DNA of 64,000 nt from Erythrobacter sp. BLCC-B19. Lineage in GTDB: Bacteria; Pseudomonadota; Alphaproteobacteria; Sphingomonadales; Sphingomonadaceae. Location of the stretch: the NCBI RefSeq assembly GCF_028621955.1, contig NZ_CP117516.1, positions 2,254,001 to 2,318,000 on the forward strand, read 5' to 3'. The position numbers and the translations under genes were made by a program. This document shows positions 16,701-24,976 of this stretch, piece by piece (within the stretch, counting starts at the first letter, position 1; each line of letters begins with the position of its first letter). The notes beneath the pieces were generated by a model, which was not told the origin of the DNA, searched no databases, and saw only the letters and a list, made by a program, of their open reading frames with translations.

Positions 16701-19238
16701 GAATTCGCGCTCGCCTGCCATTACCGCATCGCCGAGCCGGTGGCGCGTTTCGGCCAGCCCGAAATCCGGCTGCGGCTGCTGCCCGGCTACGGTGGCACCC
16801 AGCGCCTGCCGCGCCTGCTGGCAGACCGGCGCGGGGCTGAAGGCGTGCGCGATGCGCTCGATCTGATCCTCGGCGGGCGCAGCATCACCGCCGAGCAGGC
16901 GGCAGCCATCGGCGTGGTCGATCAGCTGGTTGACGGTGCAGAGGATGCGCTCTCCGCCGCCCATGCGGCAGTGCGCGATTTCGTGAAGCACGGCCCGGGC
17001 AGTGCGCTCGGTTTCGCCTTTGCGGAACGCCAGGCGGCGACGGTGCGCTGGGAAGGCGCGGCCGAGGTCGACCTCGACAAAGTGCTGGAGGATGATTTCC
17101 TCCAGCGGATCCTGCGCCAGCTGGAATGGGCAGGCCGCGATGTCGCGGGTGCGCGGGCGCTGGATGCGGTGCGCACCGGCCTCGAACACGGTATCACCCA
17201 AGGAACGCAGCGCGAGGCGCGGCTGTTCTCTGAAGCCATCGTCGACCCCGAAGGCGGCAAGACCGGCATCCGGCAATTCATGGACAAGGTTGCGCCCCCA
17301 CTTCCGGTGCGGCGCGATGGCGTGTGGATCGACGCCGAGCACGAGATGCGTGCGCAGGCGTTGGAAGCGGCAGGCGATCTGCTTCCCGTAGGAGCGCCGT
17401 TCTATCCCGGCGTGACCCCGATCCCGCGTCACCAATACGCCTTCGGCATCGCCCGCGATCCCGACACCGGCCAGCCGCGCTTCGGCCCGCCGGCGAGCCA
17501 CGAGAAGGAGCTGATCGTCACTGTCCCCGAGCCTGCGCCCAACGAGGCGCTGCTCTACATGCTGACGAGCGAGGTCAACTTCAACGACATCTGGGCGCTG
17601 ACCGGCATCCCCGTCTCACCCTTCGATGCGCATGAGGAAGACGTGCAGATCACCGGATCGGGCGGCATCGCGCTGGTCGCCGCGCTCGGCTCAGAAACGC
17701 GGGCGCAGGGGCGGATCAAGGTCGGCGATCTGGTGACGGTCTATTCCGGCACCAATGACCTCCTCTCGCCGCTGGTCGGCAATGACCCGATGTATGCGGA
17801 CTTCTCCATTCAGGGCTACGAGACCGAGACGGGCAGCCACGCGCAGTTCCTGACCGTGCAGGCTCCGCAGATGCACAAGGTGCCGCCCGATCTGACGCTG
17901 GAGCAGGCGGGGAGCTATGTGCTGAACCTCGGCACCATCGCGCGCTGCCTGTTCACGACGCTGGAAATCGCGCCGGGACGGACGCTGTTCGTCGAGGGCG
18001 CGGCGACGGGGACGGGGCTGGATGCGCTGCGCTCGTCGGTGCGCACGGGTTTGCAGGTGACGGGGCTGGTCTCGTCCGAGGAACGCGCGCAGTTCATCAC
18101 CGGGGTGCAGGGCGCGGTGGGCGCGATCAACCGCAAGGATGCGCGTTTCGCCGACCTCTACACCGTGGTGCCAGAGGACAAGGCCGAAGCGCAGGCGTGG
18201 GAAGCCGCAGGCGCGCCGCTGGTCGAGGAATACAAGGCACTGAACGGCGGCAAGCTGGCCGACTACGTGGTCAGCCACGCGGGCGAGACCGCCTTCCCGC
18301 GCTCGTTCCAATTGCTGGCAGAAGGCGGCACGCTGGCCTTCTACGGTGCCTCGTCGGGCTATCACTTCAGCTTCATGGGCAAGCCGGGGACGGCCAGCCC
18401 CGAAGAGATGCTCCGCCGCGCCAGCCTCCGCGGCGGGGAAGCGGTGCTGATCTTCTACGGGCCGGGATCGAGCGAGCTGCTCGACGAGACCGGCCTCGAA
18501 ATGATCGAAGCCGCGCGGCGCTTCAATGCCAAGTCCGTCATCGCCACCACCACCGATGGCCAGCGCGAGTTCCTGCAATCGCTGGGGCTGGAGGACGCGA
18601 TCGAGGGGATCGTCAGCCTCGAGAGCATCCGCCGCCGGGAGGGCGCGAATTTTCACTGGCCCGACACCATGCCGCGCCTGCCCGATGCCAAGGCCGATAT
18701 CGAGGTCTTCAAGGCGGCGGTGCGTGACTATCAGGACCGGGTGATGAAGCCCTTCGGCTCGGCGGTGGGCAAGATCCTGCGCTCGCCCGACAATCCGCGC
18801 GGCAGCCCCGATCTGGTGTTCGAGCGCGCGGGGCAGGACACGCTCGGCATCTCGACCTCGCTGGTCAAGCCCTTCACGGGCCGCGTGATCTTTGCGGAAG
18901 ACCTTACCGGGTGCCGCTTCACCTTCTACGCCCCGCAGGTCTGGACCCGTCAGCGGCGCATCTTCATGCCCACCGCGCAGATCTTCGGCACGCACCTGTG
19001 CAACGCCTACGAAGTCGCGCGGATGAACGACATGATCGCGGCGGGCCTGCTCGAAGTGACCGAGCCCGAGGTCGTGCCATGGGATGGCCTCCCCGAAGCG
19101 CATCAGGCGATGTGGGACAACCGGCACACGGGCTCCACCTACGTCGTCAACCACGCGCTCCCCGAAATGGGCCTCAGAAGCCGCGATGCGCTGCTGGAGG
19201 CGTGGGCAGCTGCAAGTGCCGGGGAACCGGACGGCTAG
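13731..19238 (+). CDS. pcs: Propionyl-CoA synthase, trifunctional fusion
   Basis: A giant 1835-residue enzyme that converts 3-hydroxypropionate to propionyl-CoA using ATP, CoA and NADPH. Three modules are visible. An acyl-CoA synthetase (about 30-860) has the ATP loop YTSGSTGKPKG starting at Tyr430, WATEHGG and catalytic Lys821 in TRSGKYMRR. An enoyl-CoA hydratase (about 864-1150) has both catalytic glutamates, Glu991 in GGGMEF and Glu1011 in GQPEIRL. A C-terminal reductase (about 1225-1835) resembles crotonyl-CoA carboxylase/reductase, with SEVNFNDIWALTG and EGAATGTG. Known Pcs enzymes of Chloroflexus and Erythrobacter have this order and size. An in-frame ATG at 13671 would add 20 residues; neither start has a strong ribosome-binding site. 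It leads the pcs-mcr-accA unit. Confidence 0.95.
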   Translation: MGGGVIPETVLLDRAPAAETNPVRTRADWDAMRAAALADPGAFHGEIAGRNMHWFVAEAGPAGAWLARGADGGWHGWDAATGAPVSPALPDGFTPWHTGFDGSNPPHWRWFVGGRTNAAFSELDRHVLAGHGDEAALIFEGDRWDMSANGGKGAPIDCFTVSRKQLLLEVAKCAVALEALGLKPGERMALNMPSIVPQIYWTEAAKRMGVVYTAVFGGFSDKTLSDRIADTGARVIVTSDGSYRNAQVAAFKNAYTDPALDNFVPVTTALDILGGLDLELPEGGHDTILDTVREALAGEITVDRSDVMRGVGRALINLGAEGRITSADAARVRIAIASSLVTLPPRVEAVIVCRHTHQPDMIWREERDRWSHELTDSALVTVLEKARAAGFAVQSEADLLALADADFVRAIWASSKPMPVDADYPMFFIYTSGSTGKPKGIVHSHGYAAGVAETMAASFDARPGDTLFVVADPGWITGQSYLICAPLMTRVTSLVSEGSPVFPHAGRFASMIERHKVRIFKAGVTFLKSIMSDPANLAEVERYDMSGLRVATFCAEPVSPSVQAFGMEHVTPRYINSYWATEHGGIAWTHMFANDDFPLRPDAHAYPLPWIVGDVWVEDEAGKGANAPFARADEGGVPWRKAEIGEKGEIVIAAPYPYLARTIWGDIAGFKVADGRVAPEWRGDAKRWEEGYWRRWKGAWAYTQGDFAIQHADGSFSLHGRSDDVINVSGHRMGTEEIEGAVLRDKALAPDSPVGNVLVVGAPHREKGLTPLAFVVPVAGRKLTHEDKRRLFDLVRTEKGAVAVPADFIEVSQFPETRSGKYMRRMVRALVVGEDVGDVTTLRNPEALDELKRVIDDWQRKQRMSDEQALFDRHRYFLVQYNTVAPGKQVATVTVTNPPVNALNERAIDELVLVTSTLARDDSVVAVVFTGEGTSSFVAGADIRQMLEEIHTVDEAMVLPNNAHLAFRTIESMGKPCVAAVQGVALGGGMEFALACHYRIAEPVARFGQPEIRLRLLPGYGGTQRLPRLLADRRGAEGVRDALDLILGGRSITAEQAAAIGVVDQLVDGAEDALSAAHAAVRDFVKHGPGSALGFAFAERQAATVRWEGAAEVDLDKVLEDDFLQRILRQLEWAGRDVAGARALDAVRTGLEHGITQGTQREARLFSEAIVDPEGGKTGIRQFMDKVAPPLPVRRDGVWIDAEHEMRAQALEAAGDLLPVGAPFYPGVTPIPRHQYAFGIARDPDTGQPRFGPPASHEKELIVTVPEPAPNEALLYMLTSEVNFNDIWALTGIPVSPFDAHEEDVQITGSGGIALVAALGSETRAQGRIKVGDLVTVYSGTNDLLSPLVGNDPMYADFSIQGYETETGSHAQFLTVQAPQMHKVPPDLTLEQAGSYVLNLGTIARCLFTTLEIAPGRTLFVEGAATGTGLDALRSSVRTGLQVTGLVSSEERAQFITGVQGAVGAINRKDARFADLYTVVPEDKAEAQAWEAAGAPLVEEYKALNGGKLADYVVSHAGETAFPRSFQLLAEGGTLAFYGASSGYHFSFMGKPGTASPEEMLRRASLRGGEAVLIFYGPGSSELLDETGLEMIEAARRFNAKSVIATTTDGQREFLQSLGLEDAIEGIVSLESIRRREGANFHWPDTMPRLPDAKADIEVFKAAVRDYQDRVMKPFGSAVGKILRSPDNPRGSPDLVFERAGQDTLGISTSLVKPFTGRVIFAEDLTGCRFTFYAPQVWTRQRRIFMPTAQIFGTHLCNAYEVARMNDMIAAGLLEVTEPEVVPWDGLPEAHQAMWDNRHTGSTYVVNHALPEMGLRSRDALLEAWAAASAGEPDG

Positions 19239-19342
19239 CTCGTGCATTGCACTTTTTGAAACGTTCTTCCCTCTCCTCCCCAGAGAATGAACGAAACGCA
19301 AAGCGAAGCGCGCCTTCGCGGTAATTCTGTGAGGAGAGAGTC

Positions 19343-22300
19343 ATGGCCAAGTTGAAAGCCGTTGCCGCTGCGCCTGCTCTGCAAGGCGATATTCCGGGCC
19401 GCCTCGCCGGCAAGATCGCGGTCGTCACGGGGGCCGCGGGCAATCTGGGCGGGCATATCGTCACCCACTACCTTGCAGAGGGTGCAACCGTGGTGATGAC
19501 GGGCCGCACGCCCGACCGCACCAAGGCGGCGGCCGAGGCGCTGCTCAAGGCGACCGGTGCGGACCCGGCGCGGCTCGCGACCGTGGCGCTCGACGGGGGC
19601 GACATTGCCTCGGTGCGTGCCGCCATCGCCGAGGTGGTGAAGCAGTTCGGGCGGATCGACATTCTGGTGAACAACGCCGGGAGCGCCGGGCCCAAGCAGC
19701 CGATCGAGAACCTGCCCTTGTCGGCGGAAGAGCTGGCCGCGCTCCAGAAGACCGGCTCGACCGACAGCGAGACTGTCGGCCAGGCGCTGCGAAACATCTT
19801 CGGCGTCGCGTGGAATGTCGCGCGCGTCGCGGCGGAGCACATCCCCGAGGGCGGCTCGATCATCAACGTCTCGACCATCTTCAGCCGCACGCCTTACTAC
19901 GCGCGCGCGGCCTATGTCGTGCCCAAGGCGGCGATGAATGCGTGGAGCCGCGAACTCTCGCTCGAGCTCGGGCCGAAGGGCATCCGCGTCAACCTCGTCT
20001 ACCCCGGCCCGATCGAGAGCGAGCGCATCCGCAATGTCTTCGCTGCAATGGATGCCGCGCGCGGCGATGCGGCGGGAACGACGGCCAACCAGTTCTTCGA
20101 CATGATGAGCCTCGAGCGGGCCACGGGCGGGAACGACAAGGCCAAGACCTTCCCCACCCCGACCGACATCGCCACCACCTGCGTCTTCCTCGGCTCGGAC
20201 GAGAGCGCGGCCTACAACGGCCACGATTTCGAGGTCACCCACGGTATGAGCGTGCGGAAGGAGCAGCGCTCGACCTACCTCGCGCGGCCCACGATGCGCT
20301 CGATGGACGGCACGGGGCTTGCGGTGCTGATCGCCGCGGGAGACGACTGGGAAGAGGCGCTCGAAATCGCGCAGGTGCAGCTCGCCTGCGGGGCCGAGGT
20401 CGTGCTCGGCCTGCCGCGCGCTGCCGACGTTGCCATTGCCGAGAAGCGCTGTGCGGCGCTGGGCCTGTCCGACAAGCTGTCGATCATCCGCTTCAGCCGG
20501 AAAGACCCCGCGGCGATGGAAGCCGCGCTCGAAGAGCACACCAAGAAAGGCACCCCCATCAGCGGCGCGCTGTTCCTGCCGGCGCTCGGCGCAGGGGAGC
20601 TGAGCGGCGCAATCACCGCGGCGGATGATGGCGTGGTCGAAGCGCTGATGGATGCCGAACTGGCGGGCAACATGGCGCTGGCACGCACCATGAGCCGCTA
20701 CTGGAAGCGCCACGACAACCTCTTGCAGCCGCCGCGCTTCGTGTTCGTCAGCCATGCCAGCGACGGCAAGGGCGACATCTACGGCCACATCCTGCGCGCC
20801 GCGACGGAACAGCTGATCCGCATTTGGCGCGACGAGAGCGCAATCGACACCGCCCACGGCCGCCGCCGTCAGGCCGAGTGGGGCAACCAGATCGTCCGCT
20901 TCACCAACACTGAGGCCGAGAACATCCGCTTCACCGCCGGCCACGCGGCGCGCATCCTGCTGAAGGAAAGCAAGCTGGGTGAAATCACGCTCTATGTGCC
21001 CGCGAACATCGGCGAGGCGACGGGCGCGCGCAAGGCGATGCCGGGGTTCTCGGAGAACATCACCGGGCTGCATCTCGGGAAGGTCGCGCTGATCACCGGC
21101 GGGTCTGCCGGGATCGGCGGACAGGTCGCGCGGTTGCTGGCGCTGGCAGGCGGCAAGGTGATGATGGTCGCGCGCCGCGAGAGCGAACTCGCGGTCGCGC
21201 GGGCGAAGATCGTCAGCGAATTGGAAGACATCGGTTTCGCCGGTGTCGAGCGCCGGGTGCAGACGCTCGCCAATGTCGATGTCAGCAATTTCGAGAGCCT
21301 CAAGGGCGCGGTCGATGCGACGCTCAAGGCCTTCGGGCGGATCGACTACCTCATCAACAACGCCGGGGTTGCGGGCGCTGAGGACATGGTGGTCGACATG
21401 GGGGTCGATGCCTGGAACTACACGCTCGATGCCAACCTCGTGTCGAACTACTTCCTGATGCACCACGTAGCCCCGCTGATGAAGGCGCAAGGTTCGGGCT
21501 ACATCCTCAATGTTTCGAGCTACTTCGGCGGCGAGAAATACCTCGCGGTCGCCTATCCCAACCGCGCCGATTACGCCGTGTCCAAGGCAGGTCAGCGCGC
21601 GATGGTCGAGAGCATGGCGCGCTATCTCGGGCCGGAGGTGCAGTTCAACGCGATCGCGCCCGGCCCCGTCGATGGTGACCGCCTCTCGGGCACGGGCGGC
21701 AAGCCCGGACTGTTCGAACGGCGCGGCAAGCTGATCCTCGAGAACAAGCGTCTGAACGCCGTCCACGCCGCCGCGATCAAGGCGATCCGGCGCGGGGTGC
21801 GGGTCGAGGCGGTGCTGGCGCGGCTTGCGCGCAACGACACCACCAAGATGAGCCACGACACCAACAACCCGCGCGAGCTGCGTGAGCTGGCATTGGCCTG
21901 CGCGCGCGAGGGGGACGGCACCTGCACCTGGGACCAGTATCTCCTCACCCCGCAGATCGCCGCCGCGCTGATCGGGCGGCTGCGGCAGGCGGGCCTGTTC
22001 CTTGACGCGCCGGAGTGGAACGACCGTCCGGCATCCGAAGACGGCAACTGGCTGCTGCGCGTGCCGCCTGAGGACACGCCCTATCTCCCCGCCGACAAGA
22101 TCGCGGTCGAGGCCAAGAAGGTCGGCAGCGGCGTGCTCTCCAAGCTCTATCTCGGCAAGATGCCGACCGAGCATGACGTGGCGCAGGCGACCGTGTTCTT
22201 CCTCGCCGACCGCGCGGTCTCGGGCGAGACCTTCATGCCCTCGGGCGGCCTCAGCGTGGAGCGCTCGACCACCGAGCGCGAGCTTTTCGGCTCGCCCAAG

Positions 22301-23035
22301 CAGGAGCGGCTCGACCAGATGCGCGGCAAGACCGTGTGGATCATCGGCGAACACCTCGCCGATTACCTCGCCGAGACCGCGCGCGCCTTCATCGAGGATT
22401 GCCATGCGGCCAACGTCGTGGTCATCACCCGCACCGCAGAAGCCTTTGAGGCGATCAAGGCGCAGCTCGAGCCCGAGACCGCCGAGGCGCTGACCTCGCT
22501 GGTCAAGACCACCGACATCGAAGCCGCGATGGACGAGGCGCTGCTCGCCTGGGGCAAGCCGACCACGATCCTCTCGACCCCGATGTCGGCGCTGCCGGGC
22601 AAGCTGTTCGCGACCGACGACCCGCTGACGCCGGAGGAATTCCGTGCCGTGGTGGCCGACAATCTCACCCACCACTTCCGCGTCTCGCGCCGCGCCTCGC
22701 TCTATGATGATTGCCAGTTGGTGCTGACCAGCCCCGATGTGCCGATGGGCGACAAGTCCCCGGCCTTCGCGCTGGCGAACTTCATCAAGACCACGCTCCA
22801 CGCCTTCACCGCGACGCTTGCCGTGGAGAACGAGCGGCTGGTGCATGATGTGCCGGTTAACCAGATCAACCTCACCCGCCGGGTGCAGTCCGAGGAACCG
22901 CGCGATCTCGACGAGCATCTCGAGGAAGTCCGCCGCTTTGCCCGCGCTGTCCTGCTGGTCGGCGCGCCGCTGCCGGACGCGGAGGACTCGCGGTATCGTG
23001 CGCGGATCTATCGCGGCATGTCGATGACGGTGTGA
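19343..23035 (+). CDS. mcr: Bifunctional malonyl-CoA reductase (3-hydroxypropionate forming)
   Basis: A 1230-residue NADPH enzyme that reduces malonyl-CoA through malonate semialdehyde to 3-hydroxypropionate. The N-terminal half has TGAAGNLGG, Ser177, Tyr191 and Lys195 (YVVPK). By homology with the Chloroflexus enzyme it reduces the semialdehyde. The C-terminal half starts near residue 570 with LITGGSAGIGG and has Ser725, Tyr744 and Lys748 (YAVSK); it would reduce malonyl-CoA. Each half also carries a second SDR-like fold lacking clear catalytic residues (from about 320 and about 995). The ATG follows a good ribosome-binding site, GAGGAGAG. The 104-base gap after pcs holds a small GCGAAG/CTTCGC hairpin at 19303-19319. 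accA follows 13 bases later. Confidence 0.95.
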   Translation: MAKLKAVAAAPALQGDIPGRLAGKIAVVTGAAGNLGGHIVTHYLAEGATVVMTGRTPDRTKAAAEALLKATGADPARLATVALDGGDIASVRAAIAEVVKQFGRIDILVNNAGSAGPKQPIENLPLSAEELAALQKTGSTDSETVGQALRNIFGVAWNVARVAAEHIPEGGSIINVSTIFSRTPYYARAAYVVPKAAMNAWSRELSLELGPKGIRVNLVYPGPIESERIRNVFAAMDAARGDAAGTTANQFFDMMSLERATGGNDKAKTFPTPTDIATTCVFLGSDESAAYNGHDFEVTHGMSVRKEQRSTYLARPTMRSMDGTGLAVLIAAGDDWEEALEIAQVQLACGAEVVLGLPRAADVAIAEKRCAALGLSDKLSIIRFSRKDPAAMEAALEEHTKKGTPISGALFLPALGAGELSGAITAADDGVVEALMDAELAGNMALARTMSRYWKRHDNLLQPPRFVFVSHASDGKGDIYGHILRAATEQLIRIWRDESAIDTAHGRRRQAEWGNQIVRFTNTEAENIRFTAGHAARILLKESKLGEITLYVPANIGEATGARKAMPGFSENITGLHLGKVALITGGSAGIGGQVARLLALAGGKVMMVARRESELAVARAKIVSELEDIGFAGVERRVQTLANVDVSNFESLKGAVDATLKAFGRIDYLINNAGVAGAEDMVVDMGVDAWNYTLDANLVSNYFLMHHVAPLMKAQGSGYILNVSSYFGGEKYLAVAYPNRADYAVSKAGQRAMVESMARYLGPEVQFNAIAPGPVDGDRLSGTGGKPGLFERRGKLILENKRLNAVHAAAIKAIRRGVRVEAVLARLARNDTTKMSHDTNNPRELRELALACAREGDGTCTWDQYLLTPQIAAALIGRLRQAGLFLDAPEWNDRPASEDGNWLLRVPPEDTPYLPADKIAVEAKKVGSGVLSKLYLGKMPTEHDVAQATVFFLADRAVSGETFMPSGGLSVERSTTERELFGSPKQERLDQMRGKTVWIIGEHLADYLAETARAFIEDCHAANVVVITRTAEAFEAIKAQLEPETAEALTSLVKTTDIEAAMDEALLAWGKPTTILSTPMSALPGKLFATDDPLTPEEFRAVVADNLTHHFRVSRRASLYDDCQLVLTSPDVPMGDKSPAFALANFIKTTLHAFTATLAVENERLVHDVPVNQINLTRRVQSEEPRDLDEHLEEVRRFARAVLLVGAPLPDAEDSRYRARIYRGMSMTV

Positions 23036-23048
23036 TTCAGGATCAGCC

Positions 23049-23975
23049 GTGATCCAGTACCTGCCCTTCGAAAAGCCGATCGAGGCGCTCGACCGCCACG
23101 TGGCGGAGCTTTCCGCCCATGCCGAGGGCACCGAGGAGGCGCGGATGCTCCGCGAGCGGGCGGACAAGCTGCTCGCGGACACCTATGCGCGCCTCTCCCC
23201 GTGGGAGCGCACGCTGGTCGCGCGCCACCCTCAGCGCCCGCGCTTCGAGAAGCTGGTGGCGGGGCTATTCAGCGAGTTCCTGCCGATCGCGGGCGACCGC
23301 ACCTTTGGCGACGATCAGGCGATCATCGGCGGCTTTGCGCGCTTCGAGGGGCGCAAGGTGGTGGTGATTGGCCATGTGAAGGGTGAGGACACGCCGGGGC
23401 GGCTCAAGCACAATTTCGGCATGGCCCGGCCCGAGGGCTATCGCAAGGCGATCCGGCTGATGGAACTGGCCGACCGCTTCGGCCTCCCAGTGGTGACGCT
23501 GGTCGACACCCCCGGCGCCTTCCCCGGCGTCGATGCCGAGGCGCGCGGGCAGGCCGAGGCCATCGCCCGCTCGACCGAGGCCTGCCTCGCGCTGGGCGTC
23601 CCGCTGGTCGCGGTGATCATCGGCGAGGGCGGTTCGGGCGGGGCGGTGGCGCTGGCCGCTGCCAACCGGGTGCTGATGTTCGAACACGCGGTCTATTCGG
23701 TGATCTCGCCGGAGGGTTGCGCCTCGATCCTGTGGAGGAGCGCGTCGCAGGCCGCGAATGCCGCCGAGGCGATGCGGGTGACCGCAGGCGACCTCCTCAA
23801 GCTCGGGGTGATCCACCGCATTGTCTACGAACCGCGCGGCGGGGCGCACCGCGATCCTGCCGAGACGGTGAAGCGTCTGACGCTGGCCCTGCGCGCGGAG
23901 CTCGATGCGCTGTGCGCGCTCTCCCCCGCAGACCTGCGCCGCGAGCGGGAGGAGTTCTTTCTCAGGCTTGGCTAA
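23049..23975 (+). CDS. accA: Acetyl-CoA carboxylase carboxyltransferase subunit alpha
   Basis: A 308-residue alpha subunit of the carboxyltransferase that moves the carboxyl group from biotin to acetyl-CoA, giving malonyl-CoA. The crotonase-type core shows GHVKGEDTPGRLKHNFGM, VDTPGAFPGVDAE, the oxyanion region GEGGSGGAVALAAANRV and SPEGCASILWR. The length is normal for AccA, and the subunit needs AccB, AccC and AccD, which are not in the window. The start is GTG, 13 bases after mcr, so it is almost certainly co-transcribed with pcs and mcr and would feed them malonyl-CoA. Whether it is the only accA or a pathway copy cannot be told here. Confidence 0.95.
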   Translation: MIQYLPFEKPIEALDRHVAELSAHAEGTEEARMLRERADKLLADTYARLSPWERTLVARHPQRPRFEKLVAGLFSEFLPIAGDRTFGDDQAIIGGFARFEGRKVVVIGHVKGEDTPGRLKHNFGMARPEGYRKAIRLMELADRFGLPVVTLVDTPGAFPGVDAEARGQAEAIARSTEACLALGVPLVAVIIGEGGSGGAVALAAANRVLMFEHAVYSVISPEGCASILWRSASQAANAAEAMRVTAGDLLKLGVIHRIVYEPRGGAHRDPAETVKRLTLALRAELDALCALSPADLRREREEFFLRLG

Positions 23976-23990
23976 GTCGGGAGAGAGACG

Positions 23991-24066
23991 TGGTGCCGGC
24001 TGCAGGGATCGAACCCGCGACCCCCTGATTACAAATCAGGTGCTCTACCATCTGAGCTAAGCCGGC
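23991..24066 (-). tRNA. tRNA-Thr (anticodon TGT)
   Basis: A complete cloverleaf on the minus strand. The acceptor stem is GCCGGCT/AGCCGGC, the D-arm is typical (TAGCTCAG), the anticodon stem is CCTGA/TCAGG with loop TTTGTAA giving anticodon TGT, and the T-loop TTCGATC is present. The CCA end is encoded (23991-23993). It decodes ACA threonine codons. It lies between the convergent ends of accA and the gene at 24089. Confidence 0.95.
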
Positions 24067-24088
24067 TGACCGTGGCTGCGCCATAAGC

Positions 24089-24976
24089 CTAGAGCGCGCC
24101 GAAAGTCCAGCCTTCGGTGCGCGCTACCTCGGGGGTGAGCGCGGGGGGGTGCCACAAGTCGCGCTCCTGATGCACCCGGCGCAGCCAGGCGGCGGTCAGC
24201 AGAGCGTCGGCGGAGTGATCGTCGATTGCGCCTTCGCCTGCGACGGGGGCAGAGCCGAGGCGATCAAGCGCATCGTTCAGTGCGGCAAAGCTGCGGATCT
24301 TGGTTGCTGCCCCCGTCACGCCTCCGAGCCGGGCGGCGACCGAGGTGTAGATTTCGGTCACCACCGATCCCTGCTCCGGCAGCGGATCGACCGGCCACAC
24401 CGGCACGCGCCCGCGCAGGCGGTGGAGCATCCGCATCCCTGTCAGGCTGGACTTGCCGACCTGCGCTGCGCCGACAAGGTTGAAATTGCTCACTGGCCTG
24501 ACCCCCTGGCCGCGCTGCGCGTGCTCGGCGCGGCGAAAGCGACCTTCGCGGGTGGGCGCTCCGGGCAGGAGGAAGCGGTCGCCCTCTGCCCCCGCGCCGT
24601 GCCGGAAATAGCGCGCGGCTTGCGGATGGGCGAGGATGCCTCCCGGCTCAAGGTGCGGGTCGCCTTCACACAGGGCGTCGATAAGCGCCCATAGCCCGCG
24701 TGCATCGCCGGGCGAGGCATCCCATCCCGGAAAGAACGCCCCGGCATCGACAAATGGCAATGAAATGCCAAGGTCGAGCCCGACCAGTGTCGGCACTTGC
24801 AATCCCGCAAGCAACGTCAGTACCTCGACACGCGCCCAACCCTTGGGATCGGGCGGGGCGAGCAGCACCGGCGGCCCGCCCTCGGCCAGCGCCAGGGCCA
24901 GTGCGATCCCCTTCTGGCGCGCGCCTTTCGCCCCCGACCAGTCGACCGCGAGGAATTGCGCAAACGGCCCTGTCAT
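24089..24976 (-). CDS. Conserved protein, possibly RNase H-like fold (DUF429-like)
   Basis: A 295-residue cytosolic protein that I cannot name firmly. An N-terminal strand with an acidic residue, FLAVDWSGAKG, a second in LVGLDLGISLPF, a glutamate in VVTEIYTSVAAR and the C-terminal DDHSADALLTAAWL resemble the acidic layout of DUF429-type RNase H-like proteins. That would suggest a nuclease or phosphotransfer fold, but this is a by-eye comparison. It overlaps the YjbR-family gene upstream by four bases (ATGA) and is the last gene of a three-gene unit with rarA. Function unknown. Confidence 0.6.
   Translation of the reverse strand: MTGPFAQFLAVDWSGAKGARQKGIALALALAEGGPPVLLAPPDPKGWARVEVLTLLAGLQVPTLVGLDLGISLPFVDAGAFFPGWDASPGDARGLWALIDALCEGDPHLEPGGILAHPQAARYFRHGAGAEGDRFLLPGAPTREGRFRRAEHAQRGQGVRPVSNFNLVGAAQVGKSSLTGMRMLHRLRGRVPVWPVDPLPEQGSVVTEIYTSVAARLGGVTGAATKIRSFAALNDALDRLGSAPVAGEGAIDDHSADALLTAAWLRRVHQERDLWHPPALTPEVARTEGWTFGAL

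Noticed and set aside
14706..17501. 931-codon open frame on the minus strand inside pcs
   Set aside because: It is an antisense shadow of a GC-rich gene with third-position GC bias. The plus frame has intact catalytic motifs in three modules; the minus frame has low-complexity Arg/His/Gly composition.
19239..19342. Full terminator between pcs and mcr
   Set aside because: The only hairpin (GCGAAG/CTTCGC) is short and lacks a T-run, so read-through into mcr is more likely than an end of transcription.
19235..23182. 1315-codon open frame on the minus strand inside mcr
   Set aside because: Same cause: no recognisable domain and biased composition, while the plus frame is a complete malonyl-CoA reductase.
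23991..24066. tRNA-Thr as an integration site for a genomic island carrying pcs-mcr-accA
   Set aside because: No integrase, no direct repeat of the tRNA end and no change of composition was seen across the region.
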